NCBI RefSeq assembly: GCF_001469165.1
Contig: NZ_JABX01000010.1
Coordinates: 100,210-164,209, forward strand
From: Thiohalocapsa sp. ML1
Lineage (GTDB): Bacteria > Pseudomonadota > Gammaproteobacteria > Chromatiales > Chromatiaceae
Direction: 5' to 3'
DNA: 64,000 nucleotides
The stretch's first letter is position 1. Each line of letters opens with the position of its first letter. Shown in pieces: positions 52,120 to 63,659 of the stretch. A model generated the notes under the pieces. The model was not told the DNA's origin and searched no databases. It was given only the letters and a program-made list of their open reading frames with translations. The position numbers were made by a program, and so were the translations under genes.

Positions 52120-52136
52120 TTCGAATGAGTCTCCGG

Positions 52137-52523
52137 TTAGACGCGCCGCTTCTTCGGCGGGCGGCAGCCGTTGTGGGGGATCGGGGTCACGTCGGTGATG
52201 CTGGTGACCTTGAACCCCGCGTTGTTCAGCGCGCGCACGGCGGACTCGCGTCCCGGCCCCGGTCCCTTCACGTTCACGTCGAGGTTGACGATGCCGAACT
52301 CCTTTGCAGCGGCGCCGGCGCGACTTGCCGCAACCTGTGCGGCGAAGGGCGTGCTCTTGCGCGAGCCGCGGAACCCGGAACCACCAGCCGTCGCCCAGGC
52401 GAGGGCATTGCCTTGCCGGTCCGTGATCGAGATGATCGTGTTGTTGAAGGAGGCGTGCACATGGGCAATGCCATCTGCCACCTGCTTCTTAACCTTCTTA
52501 CGCTGTTTAACTTGTTTTGCCAC
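52137..52523 (-). CDS. rpsK: 30S ribosomal protein S11
   Basis: 128 aa. Typical basic start followed by [20 protein letters not shown] and the C-terminal [20 protein letters not shown], the diagnostic S11 ending. Spaced 17 nt from rpsD. Confidence 0.97.
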   Translation of the reverse strand: MAKQVKQRKKVKKQVADGIAHVHASFNNTIISITDRQGNALAWATAGGSGFRGSRKSTPFAAQVAASRAGAAAKEFGIVNLDVNVKGPGPGRESAVRALNNAGFKVTSITDVTPIPHNGCRPPKKRRV

Positions 52524-52610
52524 CGAATGCTCCTGGGCGAAATCGCTTCACGGTCCGCCGAGAACCGGCGGCCTGCGCTGTATGACTGTGCTGCGCTCGG
52601 CCGTTCGCGC

Positions 52611-52967
52611 CTAGCGCTTGATCGGGCGGCGCGGCCCCTTTCGGGTACGCGCATTAGTGCGCGTGCGCTGCCCGCGCAGCGGCAGGCCGCGCCGGTGGCG
52701 AATGCCGCGATTGCAGCCGAGGTCCATCAGACGCTTGATGTTCATAGACACCTCGCGCCGCAGGTCGCCCTCAACGGTGTACTTGCCGATCTCGACACGC
52801 AGCCGTTCGACCTCTTCCTCGGACAAGTCCTGGATGCGCGTCGTTGCCGGCACGTTCGCGGACTCGCAAATGCGCGCGGAAAGCGTGCGGCCGACGCCGT
52901 AGATGGCCGTCAGCGCGATGACCGCGTGCTTGCGGTCAGGAATGTTGACGCCGACGATGCGGGCCAT
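52611..52967 (-). CDS. rpsM: 30S ribosomal protein S13
   Basis: 118 aa. [20 protein letters not shown] start, helix-two-turn-helix middle, and the C-terminal [20 protein letters not shown] tail that reaches the decoding area. First gene of the alpha operon proper after rpmJ. Confidence 0.97.
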   Translation of the reverse strand: MARIVGVNIPDRKHAVIALTAIYGVGRTLSARICESANVPATTRIQDLSEEEVERLRVEIGKYTVEGDLRREVSMNIKRLMDLGCNRGIRHRRGLPLRGQRTRTNARTRKGPRRPIKR

Positions 52968-53050
52968 GCTGGGAACTCCTCAATCTCGCGAGCGCGAACG
53001 TAAACCGCGCAGTCTAACAATCTGTTTCGACCCCGTCAATAGAAGGGGAC

Positions 53051-53164
53051 TCAACCCTGGCGTTGCTTGTGCCGAACATCCTTGCAGATCACGCGTACGC
53101 TGCCGTTGCGGCGAATGATCTTGCAGTGCCGGCAAATCTTCTTCACCGATGCCTGAACTTTCAT
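53051..53164 (-). CDS. rpmJ: 50S ribosomal protein L36
   Basis: 37 aa, begins [20 protein letters not shown] and ends VRHKQRQG. The zinc ligands Cys11, Cys14, Cys27 and His32 are all present, so this is the zinc-binding form. It lies in the expected place between secY (76 nt) and rpsM (83 nt). Confidence 0.95.
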   Translation of the reverse strand: MKVQASVKKICRHCKIIRRNGSVRVICKDVRHKQRQG

Positions 53165-53240
53165 TGGTTTCTCCCGGCGCTGATCGCGCCTTCGCCGCGT
53201 CGACCCATGCCGGCCGGCTCTGGTTGTTCTGTGCCTAGCC

Positions 53241-54593
53241 TCAGCGGGTCAGCCCCGCACCAGGCGCCTTCAGGTTGGCCTTCTTCATCAGGCCTTCGTA
53301 CTGGTGCGACATCAGATGCGCCTGCACCTGCGCCATGAAGTCCATGACCACGACGACCACGATCAACAGCGACGTGCCGCCGAAGTAGAACGGGACATTC
53401 CAACCAACGATCAGGAACTCGGGCAACAGGCACACCGCGGTGATGTAGATCGCGCCGGCCGCAGTCAGCCTCGTCATCACCGTGTCGATGTAGCGCGCCG
53501 TTTGCTCTCCCGGGCGGATCCCCGGAATGAAGGCACCGGAGCGCTTCAGATTGTCGGCTGTGTCCTTCGAATTGAACACAAGCGCCGTGTAAAAGAAGCA
53601 GAAGAAGATGATCGCGGCGGCGTACAGGATGACGTAGATCGGCTCACCGGGCGAGAGCTTCGACGTGATGTCCGCAAGCCAGCGCAAGTCCTCGGACTGC
53701 CCGAACCACTGCCCGAGTGTGCCCGGGAACAGGATGATGCTGGAGGCAAATATCGGCGGGATGACGCCCGCCATGTTCAGCTTCAGCGGCAGATGGGTGC
53801 TCTGCGCGGCCATCATGCGCCGGCCTTGCTGGCGGCGCGCATAATTGACCGTGATCCGTCGCTGCCCTCGCTCCACAAAGACGACAAATGCCGTCACCCC
53901 GAGCGCGAGCGCGAACAGCGCCAGCACCGTGAGTGCGTTCATCTCACCGGTTCGCACCAGCTCTAGGGTGCCGCCGACCGCGGCGGGCAGCCCGGCGACA
54001 ATGCCGGCGAAGATGATCAACGAGATGCCGTTGCCGATGCCTCGCTCGGTGATCTGTTCGCCCAGCCACATCAGGAACATGGTTCCGGTGACCAGCGACA
54101 CGGCCGCCGTGAACACGAACGCGAAGCCCTGCATGACCACGAGCGGCGAGCCGCCGGCCGTCTGCCCCTGCAGCGCAAACGAGATGCCAATGGCCTGGAA
54201 GGTCGCCAGCACTACAGTGCCATAGCGCGTGTATTGCGTGATCTTGCGCCGCCCTGACTCACCTTCTTTCTTGAGCTGCTCCAACTTCGGGATCACCGCC
54301 GCCATCAACTGCATGATGATGCTTGCCGAAATGTACGGCATGATCCCAAGCGCGAGAATGCTCGCGCGCTCCAGCGCGCCACCCGAGAACATGTTGAACA
54401 TGTCCAGGATGGAGCCCTGGTTCTGATCGAACAGGATCGCGAGGGCCTCCGGGTTGACGCCGGGAACCGGGATGAAGGTCCCAATCCTGTACACGAGCAG
54501 CGCCCCGAGCACGAACAGCAGACGCTGACGCAGTTCGGTGAGCCTGCCCATGCCGCCGAGGGACTGCATGGCCGATGTGCTGCTCTTAGCCAT
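53241..54593 (-). CDS. secY: Protein translocase subunit SecY
   Basis: 450 aa, ten membrane helices of the Sec channel. Family signatures: [20 protein letters not shown] (helix 1), the plug region [20 protein letters not shown] with [11 protein letters not shown], and the cytoplasmic loop [20 protein letters not shown] needed for SecA/ribosome contact. It is co-encoded with ribosomal proteins in the spc operon, as usual. Confidence 0.97.
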   Translation of the reverse strand: MAKSSTSAMQSLGGMGRLTELRQRLLFVLGALLVYRIGTFIPVPGVNPEALAILFDQNQGSILDMFNMFSGGALERASILALGIMPYISASIIMQLMAAVIPKLEQLKKEGESGRRKITQYTRYGTVVLATFQAIGISFALQGQTAGGSPLVVMQGFAFVFTAAVSLVTGTMFLMWLGEQITERGIGNGISLIIFAGIVAGLPAAVGGTLELVRTGEMNALTVLALFALALGVTAFVVFVERGQRRITVNYARRQQGRRMMAAQSTHLPLKLNMAGVIPPIFASSIILFPGTLGQWFGQSEDLRWLADITSKLSPGEPIYVILYAAAIIFFCFFYTALVFNSKDTADNLKRSGAFIPGIRPGEQTARYIDTVMTRLTAAGAIYITAVCLLPEFLIVGWNVPFYFGGTSLLIVVVVVMDFMAQVQAHLMSHQYEGLMKKANLKAPGAGLTR

Positions 54594-54671
54594 AGGTGTG
54601 AGCTGGACTCCTGGAGTCTCCGTCGCACGCGCGTGCGCGCCGTGGGTGACCGCGATCCGAGGCCTGAGGCG

Positions 54672-55106
54672 TCACTCCTCGACGCTGCCGCCGGCCGCCT
54701 CGATGGCGGCCTTCGCACCGACCGTGACGCCGACGCCGCGCACCTTCACCGCCCGCTTCACCTCGCCGGACTTGATGATCTTGACGCGCTTGATCGACTT
54801 GCCAATGACGCCGGCGGTCCGCAGCGTGTCGAGCGTGACCTCGTCGCCGTCCACCGCTGCGAGCTCGCTCAAGCGGACCTCCTCGCGGGTGGCTGCCTTA
54901 CGAGACGTGAAGCCCACCTTCGGCAGTCGGCGCTGCAAGGGCATCTGACCACCCTCGAAGCCCACCTTGTGAAAGCCGCCCGCGCGGGCCTTTTGGCCCT
55001 TGTGGCCGCGTCCGGCGGTCTTGCCGAGGCCGCTGCCAATGCCACGGCCAACACGCTTGCGCGCCGGGCGGCTGCCCGCGGCCGGTTTCAAATCGTTCAA
55101 GTGCAT
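54672..55106 (-). CDS. rplO: 50S ribosomal protein L15
   Basis: 144 aa. [20 protein letters not shown] and the Gly-rich [20 protein letters not shown] are the L15 signature; the C-terminus has a globular [15 protein letters not shown] domain. One nucleotide separates it from rpmD, and 78 nt from secY. Confidence 0.97.
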   Translation of the reverse strand: MHLNDLKPAAGSRPARKRVGRGIGSGLGKTAGRGHKGQKARAGGFHKVGFEGGQMPLQRRLPKVGFTSRKAATREEVRLSELAAVDGDEVTLDTLRTAGVIGKSIKRVKIIKSGEVKRAVKVRGVGVTVGAKAAIEAAGGSVEE

Positions 55107-55107
55107 G

Positions 55108-55305
55108 TCAGCTCTCCGTGACCTCGCGCACCATGTACGAGACCTTGTTCAGCATGCCGCGCGTGGCCGGGGTGTCTTCAACCTCGACCACTTGGTGGAT
55201 GCGCCGAATGCCGAGGCCACGCACACAGGCCTTATGTGTATCGAGACGCCCGTGCAAGCTCTTGAAGAGCTGCACACGCATGGTGGCCTTGCCCGCGTCG
55301 CTCAT
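55108..55305 (-). CDS. rpmD: 50S ribosomal protein L30
   Basis: 65 aa. [20 protein letters not shown] then [20 protein letters not shown] is the L30 ferredoxin-like core. ATG 55305 overlaps the rpsE stop (ATGA), ensuring coupled synthesis; the frame continues upstream through rpsE in the wrong phase. Confidence 0.95.
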   Translation of the reverse strand: MSDAGKATMRVQLFKSLHGRLDTHKACVRGLGIRRIHQVVEVEDTPATRGMLNKVSYMVREVTES

Positions 55306-55808
55306 GACAAGATCTCCTCGACGGTCTTGCCGCGCTTCGCCGCCACATACTCGGCGTCCACCATGTTGGTGAGGCCGTTGATGGTGGCCCGCACGACGTT
55401 CATGGCGTTGTTGGTGCCGATGCACTTGGCAAGCACGTTCTGCACGCCGACCACCTCGAACACCGCGCGCATGGCGCCGCCGGCGATGATGCCGGTACCC
55501 TCGGATGCCGGCTGCATGTACACATGCGCGGCACCGTGATGGCCCACCAGCGGATACTGCAGCGTGGCGCCCTTGAGACGGACGTCGATCATGTTCTTGC
55601 GCGCGGATTCCATGGCCTTCTGAATGGCCACGGGCACCTCACGCGCCTTGCCGGTGCCGAAGCCGACGCGGCCCTTGCCGTCTCCGACCACGGTCAGGGC
55701 ACCGAAGCCGAAGACTCGCCCGCCCTTAACGACCTTCGCGACCCGGTTGACGGAGATCAGCTTTTCGAGCAGGTCGTCGCCTTCCGGCTTGGGATTGAAT
55801 GCTGCCAT
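55302..55808 (-). CDS. rpsE: 30S ribosomal protein S5
   Basis: 168 aa. The double-stranded RNA-binding S5 motif is [20 protein letters not shown] with [20 protein letters not shown]. Residues ~20-30 include the loop where spectinomycin-resistance mutations occur in other species; nothing unusual is seen there. Confidence 0.97.
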   Translation of the reverse strand: MAAFNPKPEGDDLLEKLISVNRVAKVVKGGRVFGFGALTVVGDGKGRVGFGTGKAREVPVAIQKAMESARKNMIDVRLKGATLQYPLVGHHGAAHVYMQPASEGTGIIAGGAMRAVFEVVGVQNVLAKCIGTNNAMNVVRATINGLTNMVDAEYVAAKRGKTVEEILS

Positions 55809-55818
55809 TGGCGCTTAC

Positions 55819-56175
55819 CTAAAACTTGAGTCCGTTTTCCCGCGCCGCATCGGCCAGGGCCTTAACGCGACCGTGATACTTGAAGCCGGAGCGGTCGAAG
55901 CTGACCTGCTCGACACCCGCCGCACGGGCGCGCTCGGCCACGATCTTGCCGATGGCGGCAGCCGCGCTGACGTTGCCGGAGTGTCCCTCGGCCGTCTGTC
56001 GGTACTCCTTGTCCAGCGTTGAGGCGCTGGCGACAACGTGATTGCCGTCCGGCGAGATGATCTGCGCATAGATGTGCCGCGGCGAGCGAAACACACAGAG
56101 CCGATGCGCAGCGAGCTCGCGGATCTTGGCCCGGGTGCGCGTGGCGCGCCGCAGGCGTGCTTGTTTCTTGTCCAT
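55819..56175 (-). CDS. rplR: 50S ribosomal protein L18
   Basis: 118 aa; 5S rRNA-binding. [20 protein letters not shown], then [23 protein letters not shown] 56175 matches the usual start; an ATG at 56184 would add three residues and crowd the rplF stop. Ends GLKF as expected. Confidence 0.96.
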   Translation of the reverse strand: MDKKQARLRRATRTRAKIRELAAHRLCVFRSPRHIYAQIISPDGNHVVASASTLDKEYRQTAEGHSGNVSAAAAIGKIVAERARAAGVEQVSFDRSGFKYHGRVKALADAARENGLKF

Positions 56176-56186
56176 CGCTGACACCC

Positions 56187-56720
56187 CTACTTCTTCTTCG
56201 CTTCTTTGCGCATGACCTGCTCATCCGAGTAGCGCACGCCCTTGCCCTTGTACGGCTCCGGCGGGCGGTAACGGCGGATCTCGGCGGCTACCTGCCCCAC
56301 GCGCTGCTTGTCGGCACCGCGGACGATGATCTCCGTCGGCGACGGCGTTTCCACCTCGATGCCCTCGGGCACCGGGAAATCCACCGGATGCGAGAAGCCG
56401 AGCGACAGGCTCAGCACCTTGCCCTTGGCCTGGGCGCGATAGCCGACGCCCACCAGGTTGAGCTTGCGCTCGAAGCCAGTGGCGACACCGGTGATCATGT
56501 TGTTCAGCAGCGCGCGCGTGGTGCCCGCCATGGCCCAATGCTCGCCGCTGTCGTTGGCCGGTGCGACCTTGACGACGCCGTCGTCGAGCGCCACGGACAC
56601 CGTGTTGTGCACATGCCAGGCCAGCGTGCCCTTCGGGCCCTTGACCGCAAAATCCTGACCGCTGATCGTCACGTCCACGCCGGACGGGAGCTTGATCGGC
56701 GACTTGGCAACTCTAGACAT
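56187..56720 (-). CDS. rplF: 50S ribosomal protein L6
   Basis: 177 aa with two duplicated alpha/beta domains. Begins [20 protein letters not shown] and ends with the diagnostic [20 protein letters not shown]. Spacing of 12 nt from rpsH. Confidence 0.97.
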   Translation of the reverse strand: MSRVAKSPIKLPSGVDVTISGQDFAVKGPKGTLAWHVHNTVSVALDDGVVKVAPANDSGEHWAMAGTTRALLNNMITGVATGFERKLNLVGVGYRAQAKGKVLSLSLGFSHPVDFPVPEGIEVETPSPTEIIVRGADKQRVGQVAAEIRRYRPPEPYKGKGVRYSDEQVMRKEAKKK

Positions 56721-56732
56721 GCCGACCCCCGC

Positions 56733-57128
56733 TTAAGCGACGTAGGCGATGATCTCGCCGCCGTGGCCCGTTTGCCGGGCCGCGCGGTCGGTCATCAACC
56801 CCTGAGATGTGGAAACGATCGCGATGCCGAGCCCGGCCCACACCCGGGGCAGCTCGTCGCAACCGCGGTAGATGCGAAGGCCCGGCTTGGACACGCGGGT
56901 CAGTTGCTCGATGACGGGCTTGCCACGGTAGTACTTGAGGCGAATCTCAAGCTGCGCCTTGCCGCCGTCCTCGTGGACGGAGAAGTCGCTGATATAGCCC
57001 TCGTCCTTGAGCAGGACCGCGATAGCCTTTTTCTGCTTTGACGACGGCATGCGAATAGTGACCTTGCCGCGCGTCTGGCCGTTGCGGATATGCGTCAGCA
57101 TGTCCGCAATGGGATCCGACATACTCAT
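56733..57128 (-). CDS. rpsH: 30S ribosomal protein S8
   Basis: 131 aa. [20 protein letters not shown] start and the C-terminal [20 protein letters not shown] block. GGAGG 6 nt before ATG 57128 fixes the start; a second ATG lies at 57122. In Escherichia coli S8 is the translational repressor of the spc operon. Confidence 0.97.
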   Translation of the reverse strand: MSMSDPIADMLTHIRNGQTRGKVTIRMPSSKQKKAIAVLLKDEGYISDFSVHEDGGKAQLEIRLKYYRGKPVIEQLTRVSKPGLRIYRGCDELPRVWAGLGIAIVSTSQGLMTDRAARQTGHGGEIIAYVA

Positions 57129-57247
57129 TGTATTCCTCCAGGGTCAGGCCACCGATGCCGGCGCGATACCCGTTCGAGTCAGGGTGCCGGGCGCCGCTGC
57201 GACCTGCACCATTTCCGTTGCCCGCCGAGACGGACCCAATCAATCAG

Positions 57248-57553
57248 TTACCAGCTCGCCTTGACCACGCCCGGCACGTCGCCACGCATGACCGCTTCGC
57301 GCAGCTTGTTTCGGGACAGGCCGAACTTGCGATAGACGGCGTGCGGGCGCCCGGTCATGCGGCAGCGCCGCTGCTTGCGCGCCGGGCTCGCATCACGGGG
57401 CAGCTTCTGCAGGCCGATGACGGCGGCGTCGACCGCCTCCGGCTCTGCCGTGCGATCGTTGATGACGGCCTTCAGTCGCTCCCGCTTGCCGGCGTACTGC
57501 GCCGCGATGCGTGCACGCTTGACCTCGCGCGCGATCATGCTCTTCTTCGCCAT
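57248..57553 (-). CDS. rpsN: 30S ribosomal protein S14
   Basis: 101 aa, the longer zinc-independent form, with no CxxC pairs. [20 protein letters not shown] start and [20 protein letters not shown] near the end, the S14 signature. A 119-nt gap follows before rpsH, the widest in this operon. Confidence 0.97.
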   Translation of the reverse strand: MAKKSMIAREVKRARIAAQYAGKRERLKAVINDRTAEPEAVDAAVIGLQKLPRDASPARKQRRCRMTGRPHAVYRKFGLSRNKLREAVMRGDVPGVVKASW

Positions 57554-57562
57554 GTCTCGACC

Positions 57563-58102
57563 CTATGTCCGAAACGGAAAATTGAACGCAGCCAACAGGG
57601 CTCGGCCCTCTTCATCGGTGCGCGCGGTGGTCGTGATGGTCACGTCGAGGCCGCGGATCGCATCGATCTTGTCGTAGTCGATCTCCGGGAAGATGATCTG
57701 CTCACGCACGCCTATGGAGTAATTGCCACGACCGTCGAATGCCTTCGGGCTCAAGCCGCGGAAGTCCCGAATACGGGGGATGCCGATGCTGATCAGCCGA
57801 TCAAGGAACTCATACATCCGCTCGCGGCGCAGGGTGACCTTGCAACCGATCGGCCAGCCCTCGCGAATCTTGAACCCGGCGACGGACTTGCGCGCCTTAG
57901 TCACGATCGGCTTCTGCCCGGAGATGCGCGTCAGGTCGCCGACTGCATTCTCCATGATCTTCTTGTCGTTAATCGCTTCGCCGACGCCCATGTTGAGCGT
58001 GATCTTCACCAGCCGCGGCACCTGCATCACGCTCTTATACGCGAAGTGCTCCTGTAGCTGCGGGACGATCTGTTCCTGATATTGCGTAGCCAGTCTGGAC
58101 AT
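57563..58102 (-). CDS. rplE: 50S ribosomal protein L5
   Basis: 179 aa; 5S rRNA-binding. [20 protein letters not shown] is the L5 signature (about residues 26-45), followed by [20 protein letters not shown] and the [19 protein letters not shown] end. 11 nt after rplX. Confidence 0.97.
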   Translation of the reverse strand: MSRLATQYQEQIVPQLQEHFAYKSVMQVPRLVKITLNMGVGEAINDKKIMENAVGDLTRISGQKPIVTKARKSVAGFKIREGWPIGCKVTLRRERMYEFLDRLISIGIPRIRDFRGLSPKAFDGRGNYSIGVREQIIFPEIDYDKIDAIRGLDVTITTTARTDEEGRALLAAFNFPFRT

Positions 58103-58113
58103 AACAGCTCAAC

Positions 58114-58431
58114 TCAAACGTCGACGACTTCGCCGTCGGACTTGAAAACACGCACCTTGCGACCGTCGCCGAGCACCTTGAAACCGACCCGGTCGGCAGC
58201 GCCCTTAGCCGGGTTGTAGAGCCCGACGTTGGACACGTGCAGCGGCATCTCCTTGTCCATGATGCCGCCAGCGACGCCCCGCTGCGGGTTCGGCTTCTGA
58301 TGCTTCTTGGCGATATTGACGTTCTCCACCACGAGGTGCTCGACGTCCAACACACGCAGCACGGTGCCCCGCTTACCCTTGTCCTTGCCGGCGATGACCA
58401 TCACGTCATCGCCTACCTTGATCTTGCGCAT
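58114..58431 (-). CDS. rplX: 50S ribosomal protein L24
   Basis: 105 aa. N-terminal KOW motif [20 protein letters not shown]; then [20 protein letters not shown]. 36 nt after rplN. Confidence 0.97.
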   Translation of the reverse strand: MRKIKVGDDVMVIAGKDKGKRGTVLRVLDVEHLVVENVNIAKKHQKPNPQRGVAGGIMDKEMPLHVSNVGLYNPAKGAADRVGFKVLGDGRKVRVFKSDGEVVDV

Positions 58432-58467
58432 AGCTCTCTAAACCTGGTTCGCCGACCGCTTTGGTGC

Positions 58468-58836
58468 TCACAGCACCTCGGGGGCAAGGGAGATGATCTT
58501 CATGAATCGCTCACCACGCAGCTCACGTGTCACCGGCCCGAAGATGCGGGTACCGATGGGCTGCAGTTGGTTGTTCAGCAGCACCGCGGCGTTGCCGTCG
58601 AAGCGAATCAGCGAGCCGTCGGGTCGGCGCACGCCTTTGCGTGTGCGCACGACAACGGCGTTGAACACATCGCCCTTCTTCACCTTGCCGCGCGGGATCG
58701 CATCCTTGACCGTCACTTTGACGATGTCGCCGATGTTCGCGTAGCGCCGATGGGAGCCGCCCAGGACCTTGATGCACATGACCGCACGTGCACCGCTATT
58801 GTCCGCGACCCCGAGGCGGGTTTGCATTTGAATCAT
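58468..58836 (-). CDS. rplN: 50S ribosomal protein L14
   Basis: 122 aa. Starts [20 protein letters not shown] and includes [20 protein letters not shown] and the [13 protein letters not shown] signature. First gene of the spc block, 80 nt after rpsQ. Confidence 0.97.
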   Translation of the reverse strand: MIQMQTRLGVADNSGARAVMCIKVLGGSHRRYANIGDIVKVTVKDAIPRGKVKKGDVFNAVVVRTRKGVRRPDGSLIRFDGNAAVLLNNQLQPIGTRIFGPVTRELRGERFMKIISLAPEVL

Positions 58837-58916
58837 GGTCTGGACCTACCTCAATAAATGTCCCATGGCGCGTGCGCCCGGATGACGTCCGCGCAATACG
58901 GTCGCGGCGCCGGCAA

Positions 58917-59192
58917 TCAGCGCGCCTTGTCGACGACTTCAACGAGCCGCCAGCACTTGGTCTTCGACAGCGGCCGACACTGCTCGACACGGACCCAGTC
59001 GCCGTTGTTGCACTCGTTCTCCGCATCGTGTGCGTGCAGCTTCGTGGAACGACGAATGAATTTGCCGTACAGCGGGTGCTTGACCCGCCGCTCCACCAGC
59101 ACCGTGATCGTCCGGTCCATGGCATTGCTCACCACACGTCCGGTGACGATGCGGTTGCTAGTCTGCTCGGACATGTCTGTATCGTCTGTCAT
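58917..59192 (-). CDS. rpsQ: 30S ribosomal protein S17
   Basis: 91 aa from ATG 59192. The core [20 protein letters not shown] and [20 protein letters not shown] is unambiguous, with the usual C-terminal [18 protein letters not shown]. The start is uncertain: ATG 59174 ([10 protein letters not shown], 85 aa) resembles relatives best, and a GTG at 59225 overlaps the rpmC stop. None has a strong Shine-Dalgarno. Confidence 0.93.
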   Translation of the reverse strand: MTDDTDMSEQTSNRIVTGRVVSNAMDRTITVLVERRVKHPLYGKFIRRSTKLHAHDAENECNNGDWVRVEQCRPLSKTKCWRLVEVVDKAR

Positions 59193-59221
59193 CGCCGTCC
59201 CACTCGGTTCGCTATCTTCGC

Positions 59222-59431
59222 TCACTGGCTGCCACCCGTGCCCGTCGGCTGTTCGGCCATCACGGTCTTGATGCGTGCGATCTCGCGGCGCGGCACCTTG
59301 AACCGGGACGGCCGGCTCAACTGACCATTGCCTTTCTGCATACGCAGATTGAACTGCTCCCTGAGCAGCTCCAGCAATTGCTTCTGAAGATCCTCGTGGG
59401 CTCGCCCGCGCAATTCTGCCGCTTTGCTCAC
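59222..59431 (-). CDS. rpmC: 50S ribosomal protein L29
   Basis: 69 aa helical hairpin: [40 protein letters not shown], then [14 protein letters not shown] 59431 overlaps the rplP stop (ATGA). Confidence 0.96.
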   Translation of the reverse strand: MSKAAELRGRAHEDLQKQLLELLREQFNLRMQKGNGQLSRPSRFKVPRREIARIKTVMAEQPTGTGGSQ

Positions 59432-59841
59432 AGCACCGTCCTCTTCTCAAACGTCGTCTGCACCGGCAGCTTCGCCGCCGCGAGCCGGAACGCGTCGCGG
59501 GCCATCTCTTCGGTGACGCCCTCGATCTCGTAGAGCATCTTGCCCGGCTGCACCAGTGCGACCCAGTACTCGACGTTACCCTTGCCTTTGCCCATGCGCA
59601 CTTCCAAGGGCTTCTTGGAAACCGGCTTGTCGGGGAACACGCGAATCCACAACTTGCCGCCACGCTTCACCTTGCGCGTGATCGCACGTCGAGCGGCCTC
59701 AATCTGGCGCGCCGTGAGGCGACCGCGATCGACCGCCTTCAGGCCGTATTCGCCGAAGGACACCTGGTTGCCGCTCTGCGCCAGACCCCGGTTGCGGCCC
59801 TTGTGCTGCTTGCGGAACTTGGTTCTCTTGGGTTGCAACAT
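59428..59841 (-). CDS. rplP: 50S ribosomal protein L16
   Basis: 137 aa. [20 protein letters not shown] start, [20 protein letters not shown] and the [20 protein letters not shown] block near the peptidyl-transferase side. 3 nt after rpsC. Confidence 0.97.
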   Translation of the reverse strand: MLQPKRTKFRKQHKGRNRGLAQSGNQVSFGEYGLKAVDRGRLTARQIEAARRAITRKVKRGGKLWIRVFPDKPVSKKPLEVRMGKGKGNVEYWVALVQPGKMLYEIEGVTEEMARDAFRLAAAKLPVQTTFEKRTVL

Positions 59842-59844
59842 GCG

Positions 59845-60525
59845 TCAGCCCCTCCGCGCGCTGCGCTTCTCCGCCGGCTGCGGCTCCTCGGGCATGCCCT
59901 CGAAGACCTCACCGCGGAAAACCCACACTTTCACGCCAAGCACGCCGTAGGTCGTACGTGCCTCGGCGAACCCGTAGTCGATATCGGCGCGCAGCGTGTG
60001 CAATGGCACCCGGCCCTCCCGATACCACTCCGAGCGCGCAATCTCGGCGCCGTTCAAGCGACCCGCGATATTGACGCGAACACCGCCGGCGCCGGCGCGC
60101 ATCGTCGACTGCACGGCCCGCTTCATGGCGCGGCGAAACATGATACGCCGCTCCAACTGCTGGGCGATGCCCTCGGCCACCAACTGTGCGTCGAGCTCCG
60201 GCTTGCGGATCTCCTCGATGCTGATGTGCACCGGGACACCCATGCGCTCGGAGACCTCGGCGCGCAGCTTGTCGATCTCTTCGCCCTTTTTGCCGATCAC
60301 GACACCCGGGCGCGCAGTGTGAATCGTGATATGCGCGTTCTTTGCCGGACGGTTGATCTGGATCCGGCTCACCGACGCCGACGCGAGCTTCTTCTTCAGA
60401 AAGCTGCGCACCTCGATATCGGTGTTCAGGAAATTGGCGTAGTCCTTCGTGTCGGCATACCAGGTGGACGTCCAGTCCTTGACGATGCCGAGGCGAATGC
60501 CCGTCGGATTAACTTTCTGTCCCAT
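59845..60525 (-). CDS. rpsC: 30S ribosomal protein S3
   Basis: 226 aa. [20 protein letters not shown] start; KH domain with [16 protein letters not shown] (GxxG loop, about residues 75-90); C-terminal domain with [20 protein letters not shown]. Normal length and order after rplV. Confidence 0.97.
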   Translation of the reverse strand: MGQKVNPTGIRLGIVKDWTSTWYADTKDYANFLNTDIEVRSFLKKKLASASVSRIQINRPAKNAHITIHTARPGVVIGKKGEEIDKLRAEVSERMGVPVHISIEEIRKPELDAQLVAEGIAQQLERRIMFRRAMKRAVQSTMRAGAGGVRVNIAGRLNGAEIARSEWYREGRVPLHTLRADIDYGFAEARTTYGVLGVKVWVFRGEVFEGMPEEPQPAEKRSARRG

Positions 60526-60538
60526 AGCTTTCTGCCAC

Positions 60539-60871
60539 TTAGCCTTCGGCCACAGTCACGCTGATGTGACTGGTCCGCTTGAGGATGCGCGACGCGCGGC
60601 CCTTGGCCCGGGCGCGAATACGCTTCATGGTCGGCCCTTCATTGACCTGTACCGCGATGACCTTCAGCTCGTCGACATCGGCACCCTCGTTGTGCTCGGC
60701 GTTGGCGATTGCCGACTCAAGCACCTTCTTAAGCAGCGGTGCTGCCTTCTTGGTGCTGAATTGCAGGTCGTTGAGGGCGCGCTCCACGTGCAGGCCACGG
60801 ATCTGGTCAGCGACCAGCCGGGCCTTCTGCGCAGAGATGCGCGCGTATTTCAGTGTTGCCACCGCTTGCAT
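60539..60871 (-). CDS. rplV: 50S ribosomal protein L22
   Basis: 110 aa. [20 protein letters not shown] start and the tunnel loop [20 protein letters not shown] at the end. GGGAGAACAGTC precedes ATG 60871; the frame extends to 60928 without homology. Confidence 0.96.
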   Translation of the reverse strand: MQAVATLKYARISAQKARLVADQIRGLHVERALNDLQFSTKKAAPLLKKVLESAIANAEHNEGADVDELKVIAVQVNEGPTMKRIRARAKGRASRILKRTSHISVTVAEG

Positions 60872-60896
60872 GACTGTTCTCCCGGCGCGTCCTGGA

Positions 60897-61175
60897 TCAG
60901 CGCTTCTTGGCCTTGCGGTCGGCGGCATGGCCGCGGAAGGTCCGCGTCAGCGCGAACTCACCGAGCTTGTGCCCGATCATGTTCTCGTTGATCAACACGG
61001 GCACGTGCTGCCGCCCGTTGTGCACGGCGATGGTGAGGCCCACCATCTCCGGCAGAACCATGGAGCGCCGTGACCACGTCTTGATCGGGCGCTTGCTGTT
61101 CTGCGCCACCGCATCGGACACCTTCTTCGCCAGATGGTGGTCGATGAATGGCCCCTTTCTAATTGAACGTGGCAC
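60897..61175 (-). CDS. rpsS: 30S ribosomal protein S19
   Basis: 92 aa. [20 protein letters not shown]; ending [18 protein letters not shown]. The core [20 protein letters not shown] is invariant in the family. Confidence 0.97.
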   Translation of the reverse strand: MPRSIRKGPFIDHHLAKKVSDAVAQNSKRPIKTWSRRSMVLPEMVGLTIAVHNGRQHVPVLINENMIGHKLGEFALTRTFRGHAADRKAKKR

Positions 61176-61198
61176 TGACTCGATCCTCGAAACTGTCG

Positions 61199-62026
61199 TT
61201 ACTTGCGACCGCGGCGACGCACAATCATGCCGTCGGTACGCTTGTTCTTGCGGGTCTTGTAACCCTTGGTCGGCACGCCCCAGGGCGTGACCGGGTTACG
61301 GCCGCCGGAGGTCCGGCCCTCGCCACCGCCGTGCGGATGGTCGACCGGGTTCATGACGACACCGCGCACCGTCGGGCGCACACCACGCCAACGCGACGCA
61401 CCCGCCTTGCCGAGCTTCTGCAGGCTGTGCTCGCCGTTGCCGACGGTGCCGATGATGGCCCGGCATTCGGTGTGCACCTTCCGCATCTCCCCGGAACGCA
61501 GGCGCAGCGTTGCGTGGTTGCCTTCGCGGGCCACGAGCTGCACCGAGGTCCCTGCGGAGCGCGCGAGTTGGGCGCCTTTGCCCGGGCGAAGCTCGATGCC
61601 ATGCACCTCCGTGCCGACGGGGATGTTACGCAGCGGCAGGCAATTGCCGACCGCAATGGGCGCCGTCTCGGAGGCGATGACGGTATCGCCCGCCTTCAGC
61701 CCCTTCGGCGCCAACACATAGGCCCATTCGCCGTCCGCGTACTTGAGCAGAGCCAGGTGTGCGGAACGGTTCGGGTCGTACTCGAAGCGCTCGACGGTCG
61801 CCGGGATGTCCTGCTTGCGGCGCTTGAAGTCGACGATGCGGTAGCGCTGCTTGTGCCCGCCGCCCTGATGGCGGACGCTGACGCGGCCGGCGTTGTTGCG
61901 CCCGCCGGTGCGCGTCTTCTTCTCCACCAGTTGCCGCATCGGCTCGCCCCGGTATAGGTCGGGGTTGGTCACCTTGACCATAAACCGCCGCCCGGGCGAC
62001 GTGGGTTTCATTTTTGCGATTGCCAT
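61199..62026 (-). CDS. rplB: 50S ribosomal protein L2
   Basis: 275 aa. [20 protein letters not shown] start; C-terminal [20 protein letters not shown] includes the His of HPHGGGEG tied to peptidyl transfer assembly. 26 nt after rplW. Confidence 0.97.
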   Translation of the reverse strand: MAIAKMKPTSPGRRFMVKVTNPDLYRGEPMRQLVEKKTRTGGRNNAGRVSVRHQGGGHKQRYRIVDFKRRKQDIPATVERFEYDPNRSAHLALLKYADGEWAYVLAPKGLKAGDTVIASETAPIAVGNCLPLRNIPVGTEVHGIELRPGKGAQLARSAGTSVQLVAREGNHATLRLRSGEMRKVHTECRAIIGTVGNGEHSLQKLGKAGASRWRGVRPTVRGVVMNPVDHPHGGGEGRTSGGRNPVTPWGVPTKGYKTRKNKRTDGMIVRRRGRK

Positions 62027-62052
62027 CTCTGCCTACCCCTGTGCGACGCAGC

Positions 62053-62349
62053 TCAGGCGCCGCCGCCGAAATCGATGTCTTGCCCGGGCTTCAGGCGGAC
62101 GTATGCCTTGCGCCAATCCGAGCGGCAACCGCCGCGGGACCCAAAGCGCTTGCGCTTGCCCTTCACGTTCAGCACGCGGACGTTGTCCACCTGCACCTCG
62201 AACAGGAGCTCAACGGCGCGCCCGATCTCGTGCTTGGTCGCGTCGGTGGTCACCCGGAAGACATACTGGCCATTGTTGTCGGCGGCGAGCGTCGACTTCT
62301 CCGAGATGACGGGCCCCAAGAGCACCTTCATCAAGCGTTCCTGATTCAT
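62053..62349 (-). CDS. rplW: 50S ribosomal protein L23
   Basis: 98 aa. [20 protein letters not shown] and [20 protein letters not shown] are typical; the loop sits at the tunnel exit where SRP and trigger factor dock. ATG 62349 overlaps the rplD stop; a second Met at residue 7 (62331) is the usual family start position. Confidence 0.96.
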   Translation of the reverse strand: MNQERLMKVLLGPVISEKSTLAADNNGQYVFRVTTDATKHEIGRAVELLFEVQVDNVRVLNVKGKRKRFGSRGGCRSDWRKAYVRLKPGQDIDFGGGA

Positions 62350-62948
62350 GCGAGGCGCTCCTCCAGGCGATGCAGCGCGGCTTCGGTGATCAAAAGCTGC
62401 GAGAAACCGATGAGGCTCACCGGATCGACGGTCGCTGCTGTGGCCACGTCCACGTGCGGCAGGTTACGGGCCGCCAGCAAGAGCGCGTCGGTCGGCGCTT
62501 CAACGACGATCAGCACATCGGTGAGGCCGAGCTCAACGAGCTTCGCCTTCAGCGCCTTGGTCTTGGGCTCCTCGATGCCGAGGTTCTCCGCCACGTGAAT
62601 GCGGCCTTGACGCGACAGCTCCGACAGGATCGAGCGCACCGCGCCGCGGTACATCTTGCGGTTGACCTTCTGCGCGTAGTTCCGCGGTTCCGCGGCGAAG
62701 GTCTTGCCGCCGGTGCGCCACAGCGGGCTGCGCGTGGTGCCCGCACGAGCGCGACCGGTGCCCTTCTGGCGGAAGGGCTTGGCGCCGCCGCCACTGACCG
62801 CGGAGCGGTTCTTTTGCGCCTTGGTGCCGGCACGCGCGCCCGCCAGATAGGCCGTGACGACCTGGTGTACGAGCGCCTCGTTGTAATCGACGCCGAAGAT
62901 CGAGTCGGATACCTCGACCGTCACGCCATTCGCTGCGTTGAGTTGCAT
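62346..62948 (-). CDS. rplD: 50S ribosomal protein L4
   Basis: 200 aa. Starts [20 protein letters not shown]; the tunnel loop is [20 protein letters not shown] with [12 protein letters not shown] (residues ~48-79). In Escherichia coli L4 represses the S10 operon by acting on its leader; that leader would lie outside this window. 5 nt after rplC. Confidence 0.96.
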   Translation of the reverse strand: MQLNAANGVTVEVSDSIFGVDYNEALVHQVVTAYLAGARAGTKAQKNRSAVSGGGAKPFRQKGTGRARAGTTRSPLWRTGGKTFAAEPRNYAQKVNRKMYRGAVRSILSELSRQGRIHVAENLGIEEPKTKALKAKLVELGLTDVLIVVEAPTDALLLAARNLPHVDVATAATVDPVSLIGFSQLLITEAALHRLEERLA

Positions 62949-62953
62949 CTCGC

Positions 62954-63604
62954 TCAGCCCTTGTTCTTCTGCTTGACGGAGGGCAGCACGATCAGGCGAC
63001 CACCGGCGGGACCGGGAACGGCCCCCCGCACCAGCAGCAGGTTCCGCGCCGCATCGACGCGGACGATCTCCAGGTTCTGCTGGCAGCGGTCCACGTTGCC
63101 GTGCTGGCCCGCCATGCGCTTGCCCTTCCAGACGCGCCCCGGCGTCTGGCACTGACCGATCGAGCCCGGCGCACGGTGCGACAGCGAGTTGCCGTGCGTG
63201 CGGTCCTGGCCGCTGAAGTGATGCCGGCGGATGGCGCCGGAGAAGCCGCGCCCCTTGGTGACGCCACGTACATCCACCTTCTGTCCGGCCTCGAATACGC
63301 CGACGCCGAGCTCCGCGCCTGGCGCGAGGTCGTCACCGACGCCGTCTTCGAGCCGGAACTCGCGCAGGCTGTCGCCGGCCTCGACCCCGGCCTTCGCAAA
63401 GTGGCCGGCCATCGGCTGGGTTACCCGCGACGGACGCCGCGAGCCCGCCGTGACCTGGACGGCGCGGTAGCCGTCCGTCTCCTCCGTGCGCACCTGCGTG
63501 ACACGATTCGGCGCCACCTCAATGACGGTGACGGGAATGCTCGCCCCGTCGTCACCGAAGATGCGCGTCATGCCCGCTTTGCGCCCGATCACTCCAATGC
63601 TCAT
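62954..63604 (-). CDS. rplC: 50S ribosomal protein L3
   Basis: 216 aa. [20 protein letters not shown] start and the extended loop [20 protein letters not shown] then [10 protein letters not shown], where the Gln of AGQHG is the usual PrmB methylation target. 55 nt after rpsJ. Confidence 0.97.
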   Translation of the reverse strand: MSIGVIGRKAGMTRIFGDDGASIPVTVIEVAPNRVTQVRTEETDGYRAVQVTAGSRRPSRVTQPMAGHFAKAGVEAGDSLREFRLEDGVGDDLAPGAELGVGVFEAGQKVDVRGVTKGRGFSGAIRRHHFSGQDRTHGNSLSHRAPGSIGQCQTPGRVWKGKRMAGQHGNVDRCQQNLEIVRVDAARNLLLVRGAVPGPAGGRLIVLPSVKQKNKG

Positions 63605-63659
63605 GTCTGCTATCCCGATTCGCGCCCGGGTCTGTAAGCCCGGCGCTCTGGTTCAGTCT